Positions 57,213 through 64,000 of a DNA stretch of 64,000 nucleotides are shown here, one piece after another. The stretch is from Kribbella antiqua (GTDB lineage: Bacteria > Actinomycetota > Actinomycetes > Propionibacteriales > Kribbellaceae). The notes beneath the pieces were generated by a model, which worked only from the letters and a program-made list of their open reading frames with translations, had not been told where the DNA came from and made no database searches. A program made the position numbers and the translations under genes. The stretch spans positions 1 to 64,000 of the forward strand of contig NZ_SLWR01000007.1 in the NCBI RefSeq assembly GCF_004345665.1, written 5' to 3'. Position 1 is the stretch's first letter. Every line of letters starts with the position of its first letter.

Positions 57213-57827
57213 TCAGGGCGTGGCCGCCAGTGAGGCGGTCTCCCAGGCGAAGCCATCCGGGTCGGTGAAGGCCCCGCCGCCGATCGTGAGCCGGTGCGAC
57301 CCGGTGCCCTCAGGTGAGACGCCGAGGTCCTTCGCAAGCGCGCGCCGCTTGTACAGCGCCAGCTTGACGGGACTCGACGCGAACTCGACGTACATGCGGC
57401 CGAAGCTCTTCCCCACGGCAAGGCCCTGGTCGACGTAGAACTTCTTGCTCGCGGCCACGTCCGCGACCCCCAGCAGGACCACGAACTCGTCGATCTGCTT
57501 GCTGGCAGGGCCGGTGTCCTTCTTGGCCGAGGTCGCGACCTTCCAGATCGCACCGTCCGGCGCCTGTACGACGCCGCCGTACCCCCAGAGCGACTTCGTG
57601 GCGGGCTTGAGCGTGGTGGCGCCGGCCTCGAGCGCGGCGTTGATGAGGCTGTCGACGTTGGCCGGCTGGGACACCGTGAGCGCCAGGGTGAAGCCACGGA
57701 AGCCGGAGGTGGGTGCTTCCGAGGCCCGCAGGCGCAGCTGCGTGTCCAACCCGAAAGCGGCGGTGTAGAAGCGGTTGGCGGCCGTGATGTCGGCCACGTC
57801 GAGGGTGACGAATTCGATGGATGCCAT
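57213..57827 (-). CDS. VOC-fold (glyoxalase-like) protein
   Basis: A 204-residue two-module vicinal-oxygen-chelate protein: IEFVTLDVADITAANRFYTAAFGLD, GFTLALTVSQPANVDSLINAALEAGATTLKP, then DEFVVLLGVADVAASKKFYVDQGLAVGKSFGRMYVEF and FTDPDGFAWETASL. The metal ligands are incomplete, so binding is as plausible as catalysis. ATG 57827 begins the first strand immediately; longer frames run into the promoter of the divergent S9 peptidase gene. Confidence 0.82.
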   Translation of the reverse strand: MASIEFVTLDVADITAANRFYTAAFGLDTQLRLRASEAPTSGFRGFTLALTVSQPANVDSLINAALEAGATTLKPATKSLWGYGGVVQAPDGAIWKVATSAKKDTGPASKQIDEFVVLLGVADVAASKKFYVDQGLAVGKSFGRMYVEFASSPVKLALYKRRALAKDLGVSPEGTGSHRLTIGGGAFTDPDGFAWETASLAATP

Positions 57828-57906
57828 GTCCATCACGCTATGGCGGCTGGGCGATCGGAGCTTCTTGATTCCTGACCAGTTGACCGCTGACGTGTGAGGA
57901 TGAAGC

Positions 57907-59706
57907 GTGCTGACGGACTTCTTCTCGCTGCCCACGACGATGGCCCTCGACGTCGACGACGAAGGCCGCCTGCTGGTCCTGTACGACGGGACCGGCACCA
58001 GGCAGATCAACGAAGTGATGCCGGACGGGTCCTGGCGGGCGCTCACCGCACTCGACGACACCGTCCGGACTGCGCGGTTCGTCCCGGGCAGCAGCCGGGT
58101 CGTCGTCGAACACGACTTCGGCGGCAGCGAGCGCGGTCAGCTGTCCATGCTCGACCTGGATGACCAGAGTGCGCCGCCAGCCCTCGTGGCGCTTGTCCAC
58201 GACCGCGCGTTCAAGCACAACCCGGTCGACGCCAAGCCGGATCGCGTGCTGTACACGACCAACCGGCGCAATGGGACCGACTTCGACCTGGTGGCGCGGG
58301 CGCTGTCCACCGGAGTCGAGAGAGTGGTGTACGAAGGCGGCGGCTGGGTGATGGGCGTCAAGCCGTCCCCGGACGGCAAGTGGGTCGTGCTGTCGCTGGC
58401 CAGTGCCCCGGCGAACTCCATGCAGCTCCTGCTCGTGGATACGACCAGCCGAGCCGTCACCGAGCTCACACCGTACGACGCTCACAACGACCAGCAGGCG
58501 GTGTCGTGGCTGCCGGACTCCTCCGGGTTCGTCGTCTCCAGCAACGCGGGGCGGGACCGGTTGGCGGTACGGCGCTATGACCTCGACGCTGCGGCCTGGT
58601 CAGACCTGCTGGTGGACGACGAGCGCGACCTGGCCGGCTGGGTCTGCCCGGACGGCGAGCACCTGCTGGTGGCGGTGACAGACGACGGCGTCGTGTCGTT
58701 GGAGCTGCACAAGCTTGCGGACGGCGCACTGGTCGCGCCACTCGATCTGCCTGCGGGCGGTACGGCAGCGCGGGCCATGATGACTCCGGACCCGCTGTGG
58801 TCGCCCGACGGCTCCTTCGCGGTGCTGACTTACGGCTCGTCGGTCGAGCCGCCGACTGTGTACCGCTACACGCTGGCGAGCGGCGAGGTGGTTGCCATGC
58901 GACCGCCTGGGATGCCGGAGCTGCCCGCTGAGCTGACGCATCCGGAGAGCTATCGAGTGCCGTCGTTCGACGGTGAGCAAGTGCCGGTGTTCGTCTACCG
59001 TCCGACCGGGCCTGACCTGGGTTCGACCATCGTCCACGTGCACGGTGGTCCCGAGGGCGCGGCCATGCGCAACTGGAACCCGGTGGTCGCCGCACTCGCT
59101 GCAGAGGGCCACACGGTCGTCGTACCGAACGTTCGCGGCTCAGCGTCGTACGGGAAGCGTTGGTACTCGCTGGACGACCGGGAGCTGCGGCTGGACTCGG
59201 TCAAGGACCTGGCCGCGATCCACGCCTGGCTGCCGTCGATCGGCCTCGACCCTTCTCGTGCGGCGCTGTGGGGTGGTTCGTACGGCGGCTACATGGTGCT
59301 GGCCGGTCTCGCGTTCCAGCCGACGCTGTGGGCAGCCGGTGTGGACATCGTCGGGATCGCCTCGCTGGTGACGTTCCTGGAGAACACCTCTGACTACCGG
59401 CGAGCGACCCGCGAACGCGAGTACGGCTACCTGGCCACCGACCGGGACTTCCTCGAGGAAGCGAGTCCGCTCAGCCGAGTCGACGACATCCGCGCACCGC
59501 TGTTCGTCATCCATGGCGCCAATGACCCGCGGGTGCCACTGTCGGAGGCCGAGCAGATCACCGAGGCCTTGGCCAAGCGAGACATCCCCTGCCAGCTGCT
59601 CGTCTACTCAGACGAGGGCCACGGCCTCGCCAAGCTGGACAACAAGCTCGACGCCTACCCGAAGGCCTTCACCTTCCTGCGGGAGCACCTGACCACAGCG
59701 GAGTGA
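57907..59706 (+). CDS. S9-family (prolyl oligopeptidase-like) peptidase/acylaminoacyl hydrolase
   Basis: A 599-residue two-domain serine peptidase: an N-terminal beta-propeller of WD-like blades (DGRWVVLSLASAP-type, VLTYGSSVEPPTVYRY) and a C-terminal alpha/beta-hydrolase with HVHGGPEGAAMRNWNP, nucleophile WGGSYGGYMVLAGLAF, acid FVIHGANDPRVPLSEAEQ and His DEGHGLAK. No signal peptide, so cytoplasmic. It probably removes N-acylated or short peptides. GTG 57907 has GAGGATGAAGC before it. The 3' end overlaps the S66 gene by 38 bp. Confidence 0.9.
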   Translation: MLTDFFSLPTTMALDVDDEGRLLVLYDGTGTRQINEVMPDGSWRALTALDDTVRTARFVPGSSRVVVEHDFGGSERGQLSMLDLDDQSAPPALVALVHDRAFKHNPVDAKPDRVLYTTNRRNGTDFDLVARALSTGVERVVYEGGGWVMGVKPSPDGKWVVLSLASAPANSMQLLLVDTTSRAVTELTPYDAHNDQQAVSWLPDSSGFVVSSNAGRDRLAVRRYDLDAAAWSDLLVDDERDLAGWVCPDGEHLLVAVTDDGVVSLELHKLADGALVAPLDLPAGGTAARAMMTPDPLWSPDGSFAVLTYGSSVEPPTVYRYTLASGEVVAMRPPGMPELPAELTHPESYRVPSFDGEQVPVFVYRPTGPDLGSTIVHVHGGPEGAAMRNWNPVVAALAAEGHTVVVPNVRGSASYGKRWYSLDDRELRLDSVKDLAAIHAWLPSIGLDPSRAALWGGSYGGYMVLAGLAFQPTLWAAGVDIVGIASLVTFLENTSDYRRATREREYGYLATDRDFLEEASPLSRVDDIRAPLFVIHGANDPRVPLSEAEQITEALAKRDIPCQLLVYSDEGHGLAKLDNKLDAYPKAFTFLREHLTTAE

Positions 59707-60580
59707 GGGTCCGCGCGGCCGCATCGAGCCGCACCGGCAGTCCCAGCGGTACGGCCAGGTTCAGCGCCTCATGCCCGATCGCAACACTGTCCACCATCGG
59801 TACGCCGAGTGGCTCGAGCCGCTCGGCGACCACCACCTCGATGTCGCTCGCTTCGCTGAAGTCCCCGACCACGATGCCGGTGACCTGGTCGAACCAGCCG
59901 GCTCGCAGCAACTGGGTCAGCAACCGGTCCACCCGATATGCGTCCTCGTTGACGTCCTCCAGTACGACGACACCCGCGGGCGGCGCGTAGGTCGGCGTAC
60001 CGATGCTCGACGCGAGCAACGCGAGATTGCCGCCACGCAGGCGTCCCTCGGCGACACCATCGACCACAGTCAACGCACCATCGAGCAGGTCGGTGACGCT
60101 CTGCGGCTCGAACAGCAGCGCGCGCAGCCGTTCGCGTCCGACCGCGTTGCCCAACTGCTCCACCCCGGCAGCCATCGGTCCGTGGATCGTGACGAGCCCA
60201 CGCGCGTTCAGCGGCTCGTGTAGCGCAGTGATGTCGCTGAACCCGACGAACCACTTCGGCAGCGCCACCAGTTCGTCGAAGTCGACGTACTCGAGCATCC
60301 GCTGCACGCCGTACCCACCACGGGCACAGAACACCGCCGGAAAGCTGGAGTCCAGCCAGGCGTTCCGCAGGTCCTCGGCGCGTGCTTTGTCCTCAGCAGC
60401 CAGGTAGTCCAGCCCCTCGTGCCCAGCCAGCACCGACGGCATCACCTCGACCTCAAGGCCCCACTCCTTGAGGTACTGCGTCCCGATCTCCAGCCGCTCC
60501 GGCCGAATCGGCCCCGACGGCGCCACCACGGCCACCCGGTCTCCAGCCACGAGTGGCCGCGGCACCCTCACGTCAGTCAC
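59669..60580 (-). CDS. S66 LD-carboxypeptidase (MccF-like)
   Basis: A 303-residue family S66 serine peptidase: VAVVAPSGPIRPERLEIG, FCARGGYGVQRMLEYVDF, nucleophile Ser in WFVGFSDITALH, Glu in VVLEDVNEDAYRVDRLLTQLLRAG and His in SVAIGHEALN. The fold cleaves LD-peptide bonds in muropeptide recycling, and MccF members inactivate microcin C-type toxins. Both fit here; no microcin genes are nearby. Start GTG 60580 is 10 bp from the stop of the large secreted protein on the same strand. Confidence 0.9.
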   Translation of the reverse strand: MTDVRVPRPLVAGDRVAVVAPSGPIRPERLEIGTQYLKEWGLEVEVMPSVLAGHEGLDYLAAEDKARAEDLRNAWLDSSFPAVFCARGGYGVQRMLEYVDFDELVALPKWFVGFSDITALHEPLNARGLVTIHGPMAAGVEQLGNAVGRERLRALLFEPQSVTDLLDGALTVVDGVAEGRLRGGNLALLASSIGTPTYAPPAGVVVLEDVNEDAYRVDRLLTQLLRAGWFDQVTGIVVGDFSEASDIEVVVAERLEPLGVPMVDSVAIGHEALNLAVPLGLPVRLDAAARTLTPLWSGAPAGR

Positions 60581-60590
60581 GCCGAAGACG

Positions 60591-63500
60591 CTACCAACTG
60601 ACCTCGATCGTGGCGGTCTTGGAGACCCCGTTGACAGTGACCCCCAGCTGGACTGTGCCCGGACGCAGCGCGGTTACCTGGCCGGTCGAGGGGTCGTACG
60701 ACGCCACGGCCCAGAACGGAGCGGTGCGAGCCGGACCGATGTGCAGCAGCGACGAGCCCCACCAGTCGGACGACACCGGGTAAGCCACGGGCACCCGGCG
60801 AGCCTCCTGTACGAAGGTCGCCGCAGCCGTGCCGGTCTCGCCACGGTGGAGCGTCGCGGGAGCGGTGAGCTCGAGCGAGTCCACATGCGGGCGCATCTCC
60901 ACCTGGAACCAGGAGCGCTCAGGCGCCGACCACTGCCGCTCACCGGCTGGGGCAGCACCCGCCTTGGGGTCGATCCCGACCAGCGCCCATCCGGTGAAGC
61001 CGCCGTCGTCCGGTGCGGACGCCGGGCCCTTGCCTGAGTTGCCGGTCAGCGGCAGCAGTACGCCGTCCGTCCGGCTCGCCGCGAAGGTACCGGCGTGGGC
61101 CGCCATGTACGCCGCACCCTTGCCGGTCGAAGCCCGGAAGTCCGCCAGCCACTTGACCAGCAGCTGAGCTTCCTTGCGGTCGCCGAGCTGCGAGTTGGCG
61201 GTCGGCGACGGGTCGTTGATCGGGTGATGCGCCATCACCACGACGTTGCGGATCGACTTGCTGGTCGCAGCCTCGTCCAGCTGCTTGCGAAGGTCCATGA
61301 TCTGCGCGAATCCACCCGCTCGCAGCGACCCGAGCGACGAATCACGCAGGATGAACCGCGTCCCCTTGTGGTCGAACGTGCTGGTCGGCGGCCCGAAGAC
61401 CTTCGTCCACTCGGACAGATCGCCGGGCCCGTAGCTCTCGTGGTTGCCCGGCACGTAATGCACCGGCACCTTGCCCGCGACTTCCTCGTCGATGATCTGC
61501 TTCGCCAAGGCGATGTCATTGGCGAAACCGCGGTCGACGAAGTCACCGTTGATCACCAGGAAGTCCGGGTTCTGCGCGAGTGCCTCGCGGATCGTCCGCC
61601 GGGCCTGCTTCACGAAGTCGGAGTTCGGGTCGTCCGCGGTGAACTGCGCGTCCGACATGACAGCGAAGCGCCACCGGCCGCCCGTTGCCACGGTCCCGTC
61701 CGTGACCACGAGCGGGTCGACCACCTTCGCCGCGGGCGCCATGTCCACCGGCGGCGCACCGCGCAGGGTCAGGTCGTCGACGATGATCCGGCCCGAGTAC
61801 TGCCGGGTCGGCACCGTCTCCACGACGTAGATCCGCCAGAACCGCAGCGGCATCGCCAACCCCGGCGGGATGTCGGCCTCGACGTACTTCCAGCCGGTCC
61901 AATCCACCGACGCCGCGATGTTCAGCGTCTGCGGCGAACCGCCGGCCGCGGTGTAGGCGTTCGCCCGCAACCACGCACCCTTGCCGTCGCCGTAGACCCA
62001 CGCTCCCAGCTTCTGCGGCTGACCAGGCAGCGTCAGCTGCGGCGTCACCGAGAGGTACGCCGCCCTCGTCGCCGTAGTGCCCGTCAGCGAGTAGTCGAGC
62101 GCGATCGCCTGCCCACCATCGTGCCCCTCCGCCGCGGACCGTGACGCCGTCGCCGCTCCGGCCGGTACGGCGTTCGCCGCCCAGCGCGACAGGTCGTCGA
62201 CCTCGTCGATCACCGTGCTGCTCAGGCCGGACGTAACACTGAGCTGCGTGGTCAGATCGCCCACCTTCGCGGTGATCACAGTCGACACGGCGTCGTTGCT
62301 GAGGGCATTCACTTCGAATCCATTGCCTTTAGCAACCACCTTGACCATGGCCGGGTCGTAAGCGAGCGTCACGTCGCGCGGTTCGACCCAGGTCGAGAAG
62401 CCGTCGGCGTCGTATCCGTCGATCGAGAAGTTGCCCTTGGAGGTTGCGTCGGACAACGACACCTGCCGCGTCGACGGCGCCAGCCGGATCGGCGTACCGA
62501 GAACCGTCAGCGGGAACCGGCCGAGCGCCGTACCGCGAACTGCCGACACCACTGCATCACCAGCCTTCCGGCCAATCACCACACCCTGCTGGTCGACCCT
62601 GACATTGCTCCCGGCGAACCAGTACGGCGTACCCGTCGCCGGCGCGTAGGTTTCGTCGTGGCCGGTCGCGGTGAGGACACGGCTGAGACCGGTCAGGACG
62701 CGGGAGCTGCGGGACAGGTCCGCGTCGGCGTCCTCGGCCGAGGTGCCGGCAGCCTCGATCTGGAAGCCGGTGAGCTTGCCTGAACCCTTGACCGGAAGCA
62801 GACCGAGTCCGTTCGGAATTACCCGCTCACCGCCGTCGGATGGATCGTTGACCACCTGGGGCGACGCCTCGCCCGGCGAGCGGGCCAGCATCGTCGACGA
62901 ACCACCGCCGTCCAGGTTCAGGGCGTCGTCGGCGCCGAGGCGGATCATCAGCTGGCCCATCTCCTTCAGGGACAGACCCCGCGAACCAGTGGCGCGTCCG
63001 TCGACCGTGAGCAGGATCATCCGGCTGCCGTCGGCGTCGAAGCCGACCGCGGTCCGCGGCGCGAGGTCCGCATCCGGAACGTCGGCCGGGACCACACCGT
63101 CCTTGGCGAGCTGGTAGTTGCCGCTGACACCCACCGCGACGTCCGCCGCGTCCGGGCGTACGCCGTACTGCACCTCGACCTTGTCGCCGATTTCGAAGGC
63201 GGCCAGCGACTCGGCGCCGGCCTCGCGGCCGATCAACGCCTGCTCGTTCGCGGCCAGTGGAGTGGTGCCCGGAGTGGTCGCAGACGAGACGACGACTCCG
63301 TCGCGAAGGATCACCTCGCGGACGGTCGGGAGGCCGTCGACGGTCCTGGTGCGGGCCGCGTCGCCCCACTCCGGCGTGTAGAGGCCGATGCCGCCGGAGT
63401 TGACGGTCGGCGAGTTGAGGTTGGTCAGCTCGAGCTTGGTCGCGTCATCGTCGGTCGCGCTGCCTTGCAGGAAGAGCTGCGCGATCCGGCCGAGGCCGTC

Positions 63501-63968
63501 CTTGCCGATCACCGCGGTGTCGTTGTGCCCGGCCGCCGGTGCGTTGATCAGCCGGCCGTCGCGTTCGATGCCGACGCCGAGCGGCGCGGTGGTGTCGTTG
63601 ATGTCGAAGAAGTCACCGTTGACGCCGGCGATCGCGCCCTTCCGGGCGAGTTGCTGGCTGAGCGGCGTACCACCGGAGACCTTGCCGGTGTTGACGTAGT
63701 CGACGGTCACGCCGTGCTTGTCCAGGTCGGCGGCGAGGATGTCGCCGCGGAGCCAGCCCTTCGGATCCAGGCGCTCGAACGACGTGTAGTTCACGCCCGG
63801 CGCGACCGGGCTGTCCTCGCGGCTCGCCACCAGCCCGTCGCCGGCGATCGCGGCATCGGGGATGAGCTGCGGCTCGGCCTGCGGTTGAGCGAAGGCCGGA
63901 GTCAGGGCGGCACCTGCGAGCAGGCCGCCCACTCCGAGCGCAGTGGTCAGAGTTCGGTAGAGCGACAT
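60591..63968 (-). CDS. Secreted phosphodiester glycosidase (NAGPA)/metallophosphoesterase multidomain protein
   Basis: 1125 residues. A signal peptide (MSLYRTLTTALGVGGLLAGAALTPAFA) is followed by a NAGPA-type domain (about 110-400) with GVNGDFFDINDTTAPLGVGIERDGRLI and ADDALNLDGGGSSTM. A beta-sandwich/adhesion region (about 430-740) comes next. A calcineurin-like metallophosphoesterase (about 765-1000) has VMSDAQF, DFLVINGDFVDRG, YVPGNHESYGPGD and VVMAHHPINDP. A C-terminal Ig-like (BIG2) domain ends in SW. It probably removes sugars and phosphates from envelope or extracellular polymers. The SD GGGGAGG precedes the ATG at 63968. Confidence 0.9.
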   Translation of the reverse strand: MSLYRTLTTALGVGGLLAGAALTPAFAQPQAEPQLIPDAAIAGDGLVASREDSPVAPGVNYTSFERLDPKGWLRGDILAADLDKHGVTVDYVNTGKVSGGTPLSQQLARKGAIAGVNGDFFDINDTTAPLGVGIERDGRLINAPAAGHNDTAVIGKDGLGRIAQLFLQGSATDDDATKLELTNLNSPTVNSGGIGLYTPEWGDAARTRTVDGLPTVREVILRDGVVVSSATTPGTTPLAANEQALIGREAGAESLAAFEIGDKVEVQYGVRPDAADVAVGVSGNYQLAKDGVVPADVPDADLAPRTAVGFDADGSRMILLTVDGRATGSRGLSLKEMGQLMIRLGADDALNLDGGGSSTMLARSPGEASPQVVNDPSDGGERVIPNGLGLLPVKGSGKLTGFQIEAAGTSAEDADADLSRSSRVLTGLSRVLTATGHDETYAPATGTPYWFAGSNVRVDQQGVVIGRKAGDAVVSAVRGTALGRFPLTVLGTPIRLAPSTRQVSLSDATSKGNFSIDGYDADGFSTWVEPRDVTLAYDPAMVKVVAKGNGFEVNALSNDAVSTVITAKVGDLTTQLSVTSGLSSTVIDEVDDLSRWAANAVPAGAATASRSAAEGHDGGQAIALDYSLTGTTATRAAYLSVTPQLTLPGQPQKLGAWVYGDGKGAWLRANAYTAAGGSPQTLNIAASVDWTGWKYVEADIPPGLAMPLRFWRIYVVETVPTRQYSGRIIVDDLTLRGAPPVDMAPAAKVVDPLVVTDGTVATGGRWRFAVMSDAQFTADDPNSDFVKQARRTIREALAQNPDFLVINGDFVDRGFANDIALAKQIIDEEVAGKVPVHYVPGNHESYGPGDLSEWTKVFGPPTSTFDHKGTRFILRDSSLGSLRAGGFAQIMDLRKQLDEAATSKSIRNVVVMAHHPINDPSPTANSQLGDRKEAQLLVKWLADFRASTGKGAAYMAAHAGTFAASRTDGVLLPLTGNSGKGPASAPDDGGFTGWALVGIDPKAGAAPAGERQWSAPERSWFQVEMRPHVDSLELTAPATLHRGETGTAAATFVQEARRVPVAYPVSSDWWGSSLLHIGPARTAPFWAVASYDPSTGQVTALRPGTVQLGVTVNGVSKTATIEVSW

Positions 63969-64000
63969 AGCAGCCTCCCCAGCGTGGACGGACGCGGCCA

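Overview
The window is chromosomal DNA of a high-GC actinobacterium. The evidence is the codon use, the very compact layout with many 4-bp ATGA/GTGA overlaps, a bacterial proteasome activator, a Wbl (WhiB-like) regulator, a 6C-like RNA, polyprenol-phosphomannose-type mannosyltransferases and a short cysteine leader peptide. My best guess is Propionibacteriales, Nocardioidaceae/Kribbella-like. That rests on gene style and on a striking abundance of the word GTACGAC, not on any search.

Layout. 1-1.3 kb: a probable element remnant or intergenic stretch ending at a tRNA-Ser(UGA). 1.4-4.1 kb: two MFS exporters behind a 16-codon leader ORF with a mutually exclusive hairpin pair. 4.1-8.3 kb: a LexA-like box and a hexapeptide-repeat protein, then a minus-strand three-gene unit: an eight-repeat Asp/Gly-rich protein, a translationally coupled JmjC/cupin-4 hydroxylase with a PqqD/winged-helix-like tail, and a sucrase/ferredoxin-like [2Fe-2S] protein. 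This is the best candidate for an undescribed system. 8.3-19.5 kb: aminotransferase, nitrilase, MobA-like and APH-like proteins, quinone reductase, VOC/TetR pair with operator, PadR-ABC-FtsX operon, two small zinc proteins and the proteasome activator Bpa. 19.5-29.5 kb: two HAD phosphatases, a WhiB-like regulator, serS, a solitary TnpB (RNA-guided nuclease) with a recognisable right end, a PAP2-diacylglycerol kinase fusion, DUF4446 and larB-larC. 29.5-38 kb: a cupin/GT87/GT2 operon, a RibD-type reductase, arginine deiminase, a 6C-like RNA, a SEC-C protein, an RsbW-type kinase, a GDPD and a quinone reductase-like protein.

38.2-43 kb is a tightly overlapping organosulfur operon (flavin reductase, SsuA-, SsuC- and SsuB-like proteins, FMN monooxygenase) preceded by a cysteine leader peptide whose 3' end is tandemly repeated. 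43-49 kb: sigma factor plus Ogt, a methyltransferase, a TPP-riboswitch-controlled CytX-like permease, a hydrolase and a DUF3152 protein. 49.7-52 kb: an AAA ATPase divergent from a RelA/SpoT-domain protein across a duplicated CTAG-type element. 52-64 kb: a DHA2 exporter, a heterodimeric ABC exporter with complementary degenerate ATP sites, a VOC protein, an S9 peptidase, an S66 carboxypeptidase and a large secreted glycosidase/phosphoesterase.

Dispersed sequence families are a second theme. There are three copies of a ~90-bp palindromic element (14.0, 32.2 and 45.2 kb), two of which supply the stop codon of the adjoining gene. There is also a single ~133-bp MITE-like inverted-repeat element at 12.8 kb.
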